In this document: in pieces, positions 1-6,851 of the stretch | Position numbering within the stretch: position 1 is the first letter of the stretch | How the letters are laid out: every line of letters begins with the position of its first letter | NCBI GenBank assembly: GCA_030620925.1 | Contig: JAUXIQ010000017.1 | Location: 1-12,824, forward strand | Direction of reading: 5' to 3' | DNA from: Nitrospinota bacterium | Lineage (GTDB): Bacteria > JAUXIQ01 | DNA: 12,824 nucleotides | The notes under the pieces: generated by a model | The model's input: the letters and a program-made list of their open reading frames with translations, nothing else | The model's database searches: none | What the model was told of the DNA's origin: nothing | Program-made: the position numbers and the translations under genes

Positions 1-28
1 AACAAACGCAAGCTGTGAGGGAGCCGAA

Positions 29-940
29 GTGAATAAAACGGAATATGCAAGAGGCATAATAGTTCTCGCGTTGGTCTCATGGCTGTTGCTATTGCCGGCC
101 TCTGTCTTGCTGGCACAGGAAGATAAAGGTTACGCCAATCCTCAGTTCCTGGTCGACACCCAATGGCTGGAGGATAACCTGGACTCGCTGACACTGCGAA
201 TAGTGGACCTGAGGCCCATGGAGGAGTATCGTGCCGGCCACATCAAAAACGCCGTACAGTTCGACGTAGGCCTTCTGCGGACCACAGTTAACGGCATCCC
301 GGGCATGATGGTGGGTGCGGAAAAACTTGAGGAAATCCTGGGCGCTAAAGGTATAGGAAACCAAACACGGGTTGTCGCCTACGACAATATAGGAGGGCTC
401 TTCGCGGCCCGATTTTTTATGACTCTGCGCCGGTACGGTCACAACGGTGTAAGGTTGCTCGACGGAGGTATAAGAAAGTGGGTCTCCGAGGGCAGACCTT
501 TGACCACGGAATTTCCCGCAGTGTTGGAGACTATTTTTAAAGCCGGCTACCCCAACGATGAAGTGGTGAGCGCCCAATGGATACTATCCAACATGAACAG
601 TGAAGATGTTGTGCTACTTGACGTGAGGTCCCCCGATGAATACAGAGGCTACGACGTGAGGGCCAAGCGAGGAGGCCATATACCGGGCGCCGTAAACGTT
701 GACTGGCTCACCAACCTGACCGATGATCCCACCGCGCAGTTTCGCTCTGCCAAGGAATTGCAGAAGATATACACACGTGCTGGAGTCGCCAAAGACAAGC
801 TGGTGGCAATCTACTGCCAGTCGGGGATGCGGGCCTCTCACACCTATTTTACACTGCTCCTGTTAGGCTATCCGGGGGTAAATGTTTACGATGGCTCATG
901 GCTGGAATGGGGTAATCGGGAAGACCTCCCAGTCGAATAG
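29..940 (+). CDS. Exported tandem-domain rhodanese (sulfurtransferase)
   Basis: Predicted sulfurtransferase moving sulfane sulfur from a donor such as thiosulfate or 3-mercaptopyruvate to a thiophilic acceptor, probably in the periplasm. The 303-residue product starts with a hydrophobic signal segment (about residues 8-30, ending ASVLLAQ). Two rhodanese domains follow, about 40-155 and 175-300, the usual length for the TST/MST class plus a leader. The second has the active-site loop CQSGMR with Cys263. The first has Asp119 (YDNIGG) where cysteine would be, so it is the inactive structural domain, as is normal. The GTG start is chosen because a GTGAGGGAG purine stretch lies just upstream and the signal peptide begins there. 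It is convergent with the PilP-like gene, so it belongs to a separate transcript. The physiological donor cannot be told from sequence. Confidence 0.9.
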   Translation: MNKTEYARGIIVLALVSWLLLLPASVLLAQEDKGYANPQFLVDTQWLEDNLDSLTLRIVDLRPMEEYRAGHIKNAVQFDVGLLRTTVNGIPGMMVGAEKLEEILGAKGIGNQTRVVAYDNIGGLFAARFFMTLRRYGHNGVRLLDGGIRKWVSEGRPLTTEFPAVLETIFKAGYPNDEVVSAQWILSNMNSEDVVLLDVRSPDEYRGYDVRAKRGGHIPGAVNVDWLTNLTDDPTAQFRSAKELQKIYTRAGVAKDKLVAIYCQSGMRASHTYFTLLLLGYPGVNVYDGSWLEWGNREDLPVE

Positions 941-951
941 GCATAGCGGGA

Positions 952-965
952 GTAAAAATTTTTAC
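952..965. repeat. Perfect AT-rich palindrome between convergent genes
   Basis: GTAAAAATTTTTAC is a perfect 14-base palindrome 11 bases after the rhodanese stop, flanked by AGC and GCT that could extend it. It lies between two converging genes and could act as a weak bidirectional transcription end, because each strand ends the structure in a T-run. There is no loop and no GC-rich stem, so a classic intrinsic terminator is not shown. The role is inference. Confidence 0.35.
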
Positions 966-999
966 GCTGGTAAATACAGGATGAGGGTGGGTCAGGCTT

Positions 1000-2142
1000 T
1001 TATTTACGCTCGCCTTCCTTAGGTTTTCGAACGATTTTTTTAGCTTTTTCTCGAGTGGTCTTCTTGGCGGCCTGAACTTCCTCTGCGGTAAGTAATCTGG
1101 AAACGGTAACCGATACCACACCGGTGTTATCCATGTTAATGTCTTTGAAGAAAAAGTATACCGGCACCTCTTCCTTAAGCGTAAACCTGACAGTCTTGCC
1201 GAGATTGGCTATTTCTGATAATCCCAGCGAAATGAACTCATTATCCAGCCCGAGAGTTATTGTCCGCTCGGATTGAGTCTTTCTTTTAGGAATATAGACA
1301 GTAACCTGGCTTCTGAACCGGGTGGTTTTCGGCAGGTCTATGTTAAAAGCTCCGCCTACTATCACCGCTTCGAAATCTCCAGGCCCGATGGTCACCGTTT
1401 TGACCCGACTCAGTATCTTCTCATTTCCGGCCTTCAATTTTTTAAGCTCGTTTTTACGAGTAACCAGGGTATTCTCTTCGGCGTCGATTTCCAGAGTAAT
1501 CGTGTCTGTGGGGCTTCCCTCCTCCAATTTAGCCAGTTCGCCCTCTTCTCCCAACTTACCCTCAAGGCCCGGTCCGACTTTCCGCTTTGCAAGCTTGTAT
1601 TTATACTCTACCCTTACTCTTCCCGCCTTGTCTTTGTATCTTTCTTCTATCTTCAAATATTTGTTGGTGATCTTTATTACTTTGCCGCATTTCGTCCCCA
1701 CGAAATCTCCCGTTTTCACATTGTGAGCTTTTCCATCGGGGTCCTTAATGAGGGCAGTCTTTCCGAGGCTTCCCCATACGACACCTTTCAATTTCAAAAC
1801 GTGTATCGGAAAACTGGCTAACGGTGCCCTGGCATCATAATTCCGGTCGCAGAACAACTCCCAGGTACCTTTATCCATTAATAGCTCTTGTTCCAGAATA
1901 TCGCGTGCTTTGATAAGAGGGCCGAAGGGGTCTCTACGGCTTCCCTTATAGTAAGCGTAGGACTTGTTCATTTCATCTATTTTTTCCAGAAGATCGTCGG
2001 TCTTCTTCGGGTCGAAGGCGAGTCCTTCCGCGGTCGGTCTGGACTCCTGAGCCCAGGAATAGCGGTCCACCTGGAAAAGCCACAGAACAGCGACTGTGAC
2101 CAACAAGAAAACACACAACTTTTTCGCGCAAAACCATTTCAA
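1000..2142 (-). CDS. Signal-peptide-bearing protein with PilP-like domain
   Basis: Function unknown beyond a likely envelope role. The 380-residue product has a basic N-terminus and hydrophobic segment (about 8-31, ending SWAQ), so it is exported or inner-membrane anchored. The motif RRDPFGPL (69-76) followed by LKLKGVVWGSLGKTALIKD (116-134), then DGKAHNVKTGDFVG and a KVIKI segment to about 185, has the layout of the PilP pilus-assembly/secretin-partner domain (DPF motif plus a small beta-barrel). A charged linker (185-215) and a beta-rich C-terminal region (about 216-350) that I do not recognise follow. The C-terminus is very lysine-rich. The product is about twice the usual PilP length (roughly 170-180 residues, from memory), so it is not a standard PilP, and no other pil genes are nearby. 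The start is TTG, preceded by AAGGGG; the ATG five bases inside is out of frame. The gene lies 100 bases downstream of etfA and may be read from the same transcript. Confidence 0.6.
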   Translation of the reverse strand: MKWFCAKKLCVFLLVTVAVLWLFQVDRYSWAQESRPTAEGLAFDPKKTDDLLEKIDEMNKSYAYYKGSRRDPFGPLIKARDILEQELLMDKGTWELFCDRNYDARAPLASFPIHVLKLKGVVWGSLGKTALIKDPDGKAHNVKTGDFVGTKCGKVIKITNKYLKIEERYKDKAGRVRVEYKYKLAKRKVGPGLEGKLGEEGELAKLEEGSPTDTITLEIDAEENTLVTRKNELKKLKAGNEKILSRVKTVTIGPGDFEAVIVGGAFNIDLPKTTRFRSQVTVYIPKRKTQSERTITLGLDNEFISLGLSEIANLGKTVRFTLKEEVPVYFFFKDINMDNTGVVSVTVSRLLTAEEVQAAKKTTREKAKKIVRKPKEGERK

Positions 2143-2170
2143 CCTGTATCCCCTTAATTGAATGAGGTCA

Positions 2171-2216
2171 GGTTACGTTAACATTCGCTTAATATTCGCT
2201 TAGAGGATTCGTAACC
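2171..2216. repeat. Inverted repeat enclosing two direct 9-mers
   Basis: In the 100-base gap between etfA and the PilP-like gene, GGTTACG (2171-2177) and CGTAACC (2210-2216) are exact inverted repeats. They enclose two copies of ATTCGCTTA (2183-2191 and 2194-2202) set 11 bases apart, about one helical turn. This could be an operator for the PilP-like gene, a processing hairpin or a weak transcript end. No T-run follows on the minus strand. The function is inferred. Confidence 0.4.
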
Positions 2217-2242
2217 CTTTCTATTATTATCGGCTAAGTCCT

Positions 2243-3244
2243 CTATTCAGACAATAGCTTTTTTAACTCTTCTTTGAGCAGAGGCACTATTTTGAATAGG
2301 TCTTCGGTTATTCCGTAATCGGCCACCTTGAATATGTTGGCGTCGGGGTCCTTATTAACGGCCACGATAACCTTTGAGGAACCCATGCCCGCCAGGTGTT
2401 GTATGGCTCCCGAAATGCCGCAGGCGATATACAGGTTAGGTGTAACCACTTTGCCGGTCTGCCCCACCTGGAATCTCTGTTCACGCCAGCCGGCGTCTAC
2501 AGCGGCTCTGGAAGCGCCCACCGCACAATTTCCCCCGAGGACGTCGGCCAGCTCTTCCAACATTGCAAAATTTTCGGGCCCCTTCATTCCCCTGCCACCT
2601 GAAACTATTATCTCCGCCTCGGTCAGGTCGACCCTCTCACCCCCTTTGACCTGCATTTCGATGGGTTTGACCCTGATCTGATCGGGAGTGATGTTTACCT
2701 GAAACTGCTCCACTTCTGCGGTCTTGGATGCATCAGGCTCAACCACCAGAAATACATTGGGCCGGAGGGTGGCCATCTGAGGGGAAACCCCATCTCTGAA
2801 CACCACTTCACAATGGGCCTTGCCTGCGTATGCCGGCCTCCTACAGACCATCTTGTTGCCGTCGCTTATTTCCAGGTCTATGCAGTCCGCCGCAAGCCCG
2901 CCGCCCGTTCTCATGGCGACTCTGGGAGCCAGGTCCCTGCCCTGAGTGCTTCCTCCGATGAGGACTATGGAAGGGTCTATCTGCTTTATCAGGTCTGCAA
3001 AGACAGCGGTATGTCCCTCGGTGGTATATTTTTCGAGGTGATCGGCCTGCGCCACAAAAACCTTACCCGCACCATACGGGCCGAGCTGAGGTGCCAGGCC
3101 ATCCACATCTTTACCGATCAGGAGGGCGCTCACGCCCCCGCCCGTTTTCTCAGCCAGGCGGCTGGCTTCGCTGAGGCTTTCAAAGGCTGCCTTCCGAAGC
3201 TTTCCTTCTCTCTGTTCAGCGTATATGAGAATTCCTTCGGCCAT
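2243..3244 (-). CDS. etfA: Electron transfer flavoprotein, alpha subunit
   Basis: FAD-binding subunit of the EtfAB heterodimer, which takes electrons from acyl-CoA dehydrogenases in the cytoplasm. The 333-residue length is typical. The C-terminal FAD domain is clear: SGGRGMKGPENF (215-226), GASRAAVDAGW (243-253), GQTGKVVTPNLYIACGISGA (261-280) and NKDPDANIFKVADYGI (297-312). The N-terminal part (1-190) is the usual alpha/beta Etf domain, with GGSTQGRDLAPRVA at 97-110. The ATG start has a good Shine-Dalgarno (AGGAGA about 8 bases upstream). It lies 60 bases downstream of etfB on the same strand with no promoter or terminator seen between them, so they form one operon. The acyl-CoA dehydrogenase just upstream is the probable electron donor. 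The downstream acceptor is not encoded in this window. Confidence 0.96.
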   Translation of the reverse strand: MAEGILIYAEQREGKLRKAAFESLSEASRLAEKTGGGVSALLIGKDVDGLAPQLGPYGAGKVFVAQADHLEKYTTEGHTAVFADLIKQIDPSIVLIGGSTQGRDLAPRVAMRTGGGLAADCIDLEISDGNKMVCRRPAYAGKAHCEVVFRDGVSPQMATLRPNVFLVVEPDASKTAEVEQFQVNITPDQIRVKPIEMQVKGGERVDLTEAEIIVSGGRGMKGPENFAMLEELADVLGGNCAVGASRAAVDAGWREQRFQVGQTGKVVTPNLYIACGISGAIQHLAGMGSSKVIVAVNKDPDANIFKVADYGITEDLFKIVPLLKEELKKLLSE

Positions 3245-3304
3245 TAAGCGTTCTCCTTTCGTTTATGATTGTATCGCCACAACCTCAATGTCCGGCAGCA
3301 AGCT

Positions 3305-4099
3305 TCAGATAACTTTGGCTTCCTCTCTGAGTAATTTTGCAAGCTCCTTCACGGCTTCTTCCGGCTCGCCTTCGACGATCCTTCCCGGAAGTCTGGGCGG
3401 CGGGGGATACATTTTTGAAACGTCGGTCTTGGAACCCAGGAGACCCACTTCTTCGGGGCTCAGCCCAAGGTCCGAGACAGTGAAATCAGTTATGGGCTTC
3501 TTTTTGGTGCCCATTATACCTTTGAGAGTCGGGTAGCGCGGCTCGTTAAGTCCCTTCTGGCAGGTCCACAAAGAAGGTAACTGAACCTCCAACACCTCCT
3601 CGCCCCCCTCGAGTTGCCGGTTGACGACGGCCGTCTTTTTGTCGTCGTTGATCTCCTCCTTCATAATCATGCTCACCTGGGGTATATCCAGCAGTTCCGC
3701 CACTTGAGCGCCTACTTGAGAGGTATCTCCGTCAACGGCATGCTTGCCGCAGATTATGAGGTCGAAGTCAATTTTTTTGATAGCTGCGGCCAGGGTTGTG
3801 GCTGTGGCGTAAGTATCTGAGTCGTCAAAGGCATCGTCCACCAGGTGGTAACCCTCGTCCGCCCCCATGGCGAAACACTGGCGCAGGGCTTCTTTCGCCC
3901 TTTCGGGCCCCATGGTAACCACGGTCACCGTGGTATCACCCAACTTTTCCTTGATCTGCAGGGCTTCTTCAACGGCAAACTCATCGTAAGGGCTGACTAT
4001 GTAAGTTATTCCCTCCCGTTGGATATGCTTCTCTTCGGGGTCGATCTTAATGACTGTGGCCGTGTCGGGCACCTGTTTGATGCAGCACACTATGTTCAT
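3305..4099 (-). CDS. etfB: Electron transfer flavoprotein, beta subunit
   Basis: Partner of EtfA. In Etf proteins this subunit holds either AMP or, in bifurcating members, a second FAD. The 264-residue product has the family opening MNIVCCIKQVPDTATV, the signature SPYDEFAVEEAL (36-47), the nucleotide-binding stretch ICGKHAVDGDTSQVGAQVAE (116-135), and QLEGGEEVLEVQLPSLWTC further on. From memory, the DGDTxQVG form is typical of NADH-linked or bifurcating EtfB from anaerobes, whereas mitochondrial-type EtfB has a DD-containing form. This is suggestive only. The ATG start is preceded by GAGGAGG at ideal spacing. The gene has its own promoter (4214-4242, minus) and a leader of roughly 100 bases, so etfBA can be transcribed apart from the dehydrogenase gene. 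Confidence 0.96.
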   Translation of the reverse strand: MNIVCCIKQVPDTATVIKIDPEEKHIQREGITYIVSPYDEFAVEEALQIKEKLGDTTVTVVTMGPERAKEALRQCFAMGADEGYHLVDDAFDDSDTYATATTLAAAIKKIDFDLIICGKHAVDGDTSQVGAQVAELLDIPQVSMIMKEEINDDKKTAVVNRQLEGGEEVLEVQLPSLWTCQKGLNEPRYPTLKGIMGTKKKPITDFTVSDLGLSPEEVGLLGSKTDVSKMYPPPPRLPGRIVEGEPEEAVKELAKLLREEAKVI

Positions 4100-4213
4100 C
4101 TGTACCTCCTCAACGTGTTTTATTAATCAACATTGTTATCTATGGCTAACGGAAACTTTTTCAATTATTTTAGGAAGTTAGCTCTTGCAGGCAGGTTTTA
4201 CAAAAAGTAATTT

Positions 4214-4242
4214 TTTCTATCATATATCAATACGCTTGTCAA
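4214..4242 (-). promoter_or_regulatory. Sigma70-type promoter of etfBA
   Basis: Read on the minus strand, TTGACA (4242-4237) is a perfect -35 box. A 17-base spacer separates it from TAGAAA (4219-4214) as -10 box, within an AT-rich tract. It sits just after the stop codon of the acyl-CoA dehydrogenase gene and about 115 bases before the etfB start. The perfect -35 and optimal spacer make it convincing; the -10 is imperfect. Confidence 0.65.
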
Positions 4243-4271
4243 TAGCCTGTTAATTTGTCTCTCGGTTTTCT

Positions 4272-5420
4272 TTACCCTTCTTTGAGTATGTCCTTTGCGA
4301 TAATCAGTTTCTGAATTTCCGAGGTGCCGTCTACAATGCGAAGCAGGCGTGCATCCCGGTAGATGCGTTCTATGGGAAGCTCTTTCATGTATCCCATCCC
4401 GCCGTGAATTTGCAGGGCCCGGTCCGCGCAGCGGCATACCATTTCGGAAGCGTAAAGTTTAAACATGGCCGCCTCGCGAGTGATCCTCTCTCCCTGATCG
4501 TAGCGCCAAGCGGCATTGTACAGCATCATTTTTGAGGCGTAAATCTCGGTTGCCATATCGGCGAGCATCCACTGGATGGCCTGGAATTCAGCAATAGGTT
4601 TCCCGAACTGCACTCTCATCTTCGCGTAATCCCTGGACATCTCCATGCATCTCTCGGCCATGCCCACGGCACCAGCCAGAACGGTGAGCCTGGTCTCATC
4701 CAGGGTGCACATGGCCACTTTAAACCCGTCGCCAAGTTGGCCCACCATATTGGAGGCAGGAACCACACAATCTTCAAATATGAGCTCGCTCTGCTGTGCG
4801 CCCTTGTTTCCCATCTTGCGGTGGGTCTGGCCCGGCCTGAAACCGGAGGTACCCTTCTCCACCAAGAAAGCGCTTATGCCCCCTCTGGCCCGTTTGGCCT
4901 TGTCGGTTACAACCATTACGGTAACCAGGTCCGCTATAGGGCCGTTGCTGATAAAGTGTTTGCGCCCGTTTATGACGTAGTTGTCGCCTTCTTTGTCGGC
5001 GTGGGTCTGAATGTTGGCGGCGTCTGATCCGGCTTCGGGCTCGGTGAGTCCGAAAGCGGTAATTATATCCCCTGAGGCGACCCCTGGAAGATATTTTTGC
5101 TTCTGGTCTTCGCGGCCGTATAGATATAGCCCCCGCCACCCCGTTCCGTTATTGAGACTCAGGAACCCTCCTATGGCCGGATGCCCTTTGCCAAGCTCAA
5201 TGTTCATAATGCTCCAACCCAGGGTACCTATTCCCAGGCCACCATATTCCTTGGGTATGGTAACTCCGAAAAAACCCAGCTCTTTGAGTTTTTTAACGAT
5301 GTCTTCGGGTATTTCGTCTCTCTCTTCTATCTCTTCCTCCCGGGGGAGGACCTCTTCCTTAACGAACCTCCTGGTGAGATCCTGCATATGTTTGATATCT
5401 TCGGGGATTGTGAAATCCAT
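4272..5420 (-). CDS. Acyl-CoA dehydrogenase with aspartate at the catalytic-base position
   Basis: FAD enzyme of the acyl-CoA dehydrogenase family that introduces a double bond into an acyl-CoA and hands electrons to Etf. The 382-residue length is standard. Visible motifs: AFGLTEPEAGSDA (122-134), KHFISNG (154-160), DETRLTVLAGAVGMAER (241-257), MRVQFGKPI (268-276), QIHGGMGY (337-344) and the C-terminal RIVDGTSEIQ (361-370). In most short/medium-chain enzymes that last motif reads YEGT with the catalytic glutamate; here codon GAC gives Asp364. The alternative base position used by isovaleryl-CoA-type enzymes (Glu just before Arg in LDLER) is Thr here. The substrate is therefore uncertain: short-chain, branched, ring-containing or dicarboxylic acyl-CoA are all possible. 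The ATG start has only a weak purine stretch (GGGG) upstream. It is followed by etfB and etfA on the same strand. Confidence 0.93.
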   Translation of the reverse strand: MDFTIPEDIKHMQDLTRRFVKEEVLPREEEIEERDEIPEDIVKKLKELGFFGVTIPKEYGGLGIGTLGWSIMNIELGKGHPAIGGFLSLNNGTGWRGLYLYGREDQKQKYLPGVASGDIITAFGLTEPEAGSDAANIQTHADKEGDNYVINGRKHFISNGPIADLVTVMVVTDKAKRARGGISAFLVEKGTSGFRPGQTHRKMGNKGAQQSELIFEDCVVPASNMVGQLGDGFKVAMCTLDETRLTVLAGAVGMAERCMEMSRDYAKMRVQFGKPIAEFQAIQWMLADMATEIYASKMMLYNAAWRYDQGERITREAAMFKLYASEMVCRCADRALQIHGGMGYMKELPIERIYRDARLLRIVDGTSEIQKLIIAKDILKEG

Positions 5421-5456
5421 TTTATCTTACCCCATGAAAAGTGTTGACTTTCCCCT

Positions 5457-5485
5457 TTAATACCTACTTTTTCAATTCCATTCAA
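5457..5485 (-). promoter_or_regulatory. Candidate promoter of the acyl-CoA dehydrogenase gene
   Basis: On the minus strand, TTGAAT (5485-5480), a 17-base spacer and TATTAA (5462-5457) resemble a sigma70 promoter, placing transcription start about 30 bases before the ATG at 5420. Both boxes deviate from consensus, so this is a moderate call based on spacing and position. Confidence 0.45.
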
Positions 5486-5652
5486 TGAGTTAGGACACCA
5501 GTCGGGTCTTATATTAATCGCCCGCGGCAGCTAAGTCAATCTCAATTTACCCGCCGGTCTCCCCTACTGGTCGCGGCAGGATGCCGCTCCTTCGTTAGAA
5601 GCAGGTGCACTGTCCTGCGTGCCGCGAGATGTAGCCCATACCCTGAATTGTA

Positions 5653-5671
5653 GTCCCGCGATACGCGGGAC
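5653..5671. repeat. CCCGCG palindrome, copy 1
   Basis: GTCCCGCG-ATA-CGCGGGAC is an 8-base perfect inverted repeat with a 3-base loop. Its arm core matches the second palindrome 70 bases to the right, suggesting two members of one dispersed repeat family. Confidence 0.6.
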
Positions 5672-5723
5672 AGGCGCGATCGCAAAATATGTTAAAACCC
5701 ATTCAGACAAAATACAACCACTC

Positions 5724-5763
5724 GTAGAGACATCCCGCGCCGCGGGACATGAATTTTCTCTAC
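5724..5763. repeat. Nested CCCGCG palindrome, copy 2
   Basis: The outer arms GTAGAGA (5724-5730) and TCTCTAC (5757-5763) are exact complements. They enclose TCCCGCG-C-CGCGGGA (5733-5747), another perfect inverted repeat. From memory, GTAGAGAC...GTCTCTAC-type dispersed palindromes occur in many bacterial genomes. No coding role is seen. Confidence 0.6.
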
Positions 5764-5837
5764 GTACGCGATGGTCTTTTGTCAGATGGACTACGCGGTG
5801 TGCTCTTGCCAAGGAAGGGGTTGCCGGAACGGCATCT

Positions 5838-6851
5838 TCAAAGGACATTTACGACGGAGCTTTTGAAAGTCAGGTAAACTGGAGCGCCGATGGTGATGTT
5901 CAGCTCAAGGAAAGAAGCGTGCGTTATCTGAACACTATATTCCTCACCCGCCTCCACGCCCAGCAAGACAACCTTTCCCTTGTCTACCACTTTGGTCACC
6001 CTGCCCTTCAGACAATTTCTGGCGCTGGAAAGGACTTTGTGATGGGAAACGATGATGTCTCTGGGGTCGATGGAAACGTAAGCCTGGCCTTCCTTTTCTG
6101 TAACCAGAGATACTGCCCTGTCCCCGACACGGGCCCACGTCTCTCCGCCTTCATCGTATATGAAGGCTTTGAAGAGGTTTTCCTTGAAGGTATCGGCTAT
6201 CCTTCCCGCCATTACGGTGATGACGTTATCGGCCAGCCGGTACGCCTGGGAGAGATTGTGCGTGGAGAGTATGACGGTAACGTTCTCCTCCTCCCTGAGG
6301 CGTCTGATGAGGTCTTCTATGATCTCTGCGTTGATGGGGTCCACGTTCGCCGTGGGCTCATCCAGCAGCAGCACGTTCGGTCTGACAGCCAGGGCCCTGG
6401 CGATGGCCACCCTCTGAGATTCACCGCTGCTCAGCTTTGCCGCCCGCCTCTTCTCGAATCCTTCCAGACCCACGACGTGCAGCGCCTCCGCCACGCGCCG
6501 TTGCGTTTCGGCTTTGCCGACGCCCCTGGCCCGGAGACCGTATGCCGTGTTGGAGAAGACGCTGGTGGTGAACATTACAGGGTTCTGGTCCACCATGGTG
6601 ATTTCTCTCTTTAACGAGAGTGGCGCGGTGCGTGGATGGACCTCCTTCATGCGGTAGAGAATGCGGCCGGATGTTGGAGAATCGAGCAGGGCCAGGAGTT
6701 TCATGAGGGTCGTTTTCCCTGCGCCGTTAGGGCCGACCAGGGCATGTATATCGCCTTCCTCGAACCCCAGTGCAGGGATATCCAACACCTCGAGGGGGCC
6801 GAAACATTTTGTTATGCCTTCCAGATTATATATGGCGGTGCCTGTACCCAT
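5838..6851 (-). CDS. tupC: Tungstate/molybdate-type ABC importer ATPase with C-terminal Mop-like domain
   Basis: Cytoplasmic ATPase that drives oxyanion import with the TupB-like permease encoded just upstream. Counted from the TTG one codon upstream: Walker A GPNGAGKTT (41-49), Q-loop Gln90 (VDQNPVMF), signature LSSGESQRVAIARAL (141-155), Walker B VLLLDEPTANVD (161-172) and H-loop STHN with His199. A C-terminal extension follows, whose last part (about 274-338, starting LSSARNCLKGRVTKV) looks like a TOBE/Mop oxyanion-sensing domain as in ModC-type ATPases. I choose the ATG at 6851 because it overlaps the tupB stop as TGATG, indicating translational coupling; the TTG start would add one residue. 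Tungstate is preferred over molybdate because the permease looks like TupB, but specificity cannot be settled here, since the binding protein is absent. The gene ends the block and is followed by repeat DNA. Confidence 0.88.
   Translation of the reverse strand: MGTGTAIYNLEGITKCFGPLEVLDIPALGFEEGDIHALVGPNGAGKTTLMKLLALLDSPTSGRILYRMKEVHPRTAPLSLKREITMVDQNPVMFTTSVFSNTAYGLRARGVGKAETQRRVAEALHVVGLEGFEKRRAAKLSSGESQRVAIARALAVRPNVLLLDEPTANVDPINAEIIEDLIRRLREEENVTVILSTHNLSQAYRLADNVITVMAGRIADTFKENLFKAFIYDEGGETWARVGDRAVSLVTEKEGQAYVSIDPRDIIVSHHKVLSSARNCLKGRVTKVVDKGKVVLLGVEAGEEYSVQITHASFLELNITIGAPVYLTFKSSVVNVL

Larger units (their letters stand above)
5571..5834. repeat. Gene-free region with several GC-rich palindromes
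   Basis: The interval 5421-5837 between tupC and the dehydrogenase gene holds no credible gene. It contains GCGGCA/TGCCGC (5573-5587), whose 5' arm also partly matches an imperfect complement near 5612-5626; GTCCCGCG/CGCGGGAC (5653-5671); TCCCGCG/CGCGGGA nested within GTAGAGA/TCTCTAC (5724-5763); and TGCCG/CGGCA (5822-5834). The CCCGCG core is shared by two separate hairpins. This looks like dispersed palindromic repeat (REP/MITE-like) material collected at the end of the tup transcript. No transposase, T-run terminator or target-site duplication was seen, so element boundaries are unknown. A 94-codon open frame on the minus strand here is made of this repeat DNA. Confidence 0.5.

Noticed and set aside
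5676-5683. GCGATCGC, the HIP1 octamer of cyanobacteria
   Set aside because: A single occurrence within repeat DNA; nothing else in the window suggests a cyanobacterium.
5564-5848. 94-codon minus-strand open frame overlapping the 3' end of tupC
   Set aside because: It consists of the palindromic repeat region, has no recognisable domain and no ribosome site, and overlaps the end of a real gene. Treated as repeat DNA.
5619-6614. 331-codon plus-strand open frame opposite tupC
   Set aside because: It is antisense to a clear ABC ATPase with all motifs. The translation shows no family features, so it is a shadow frame.
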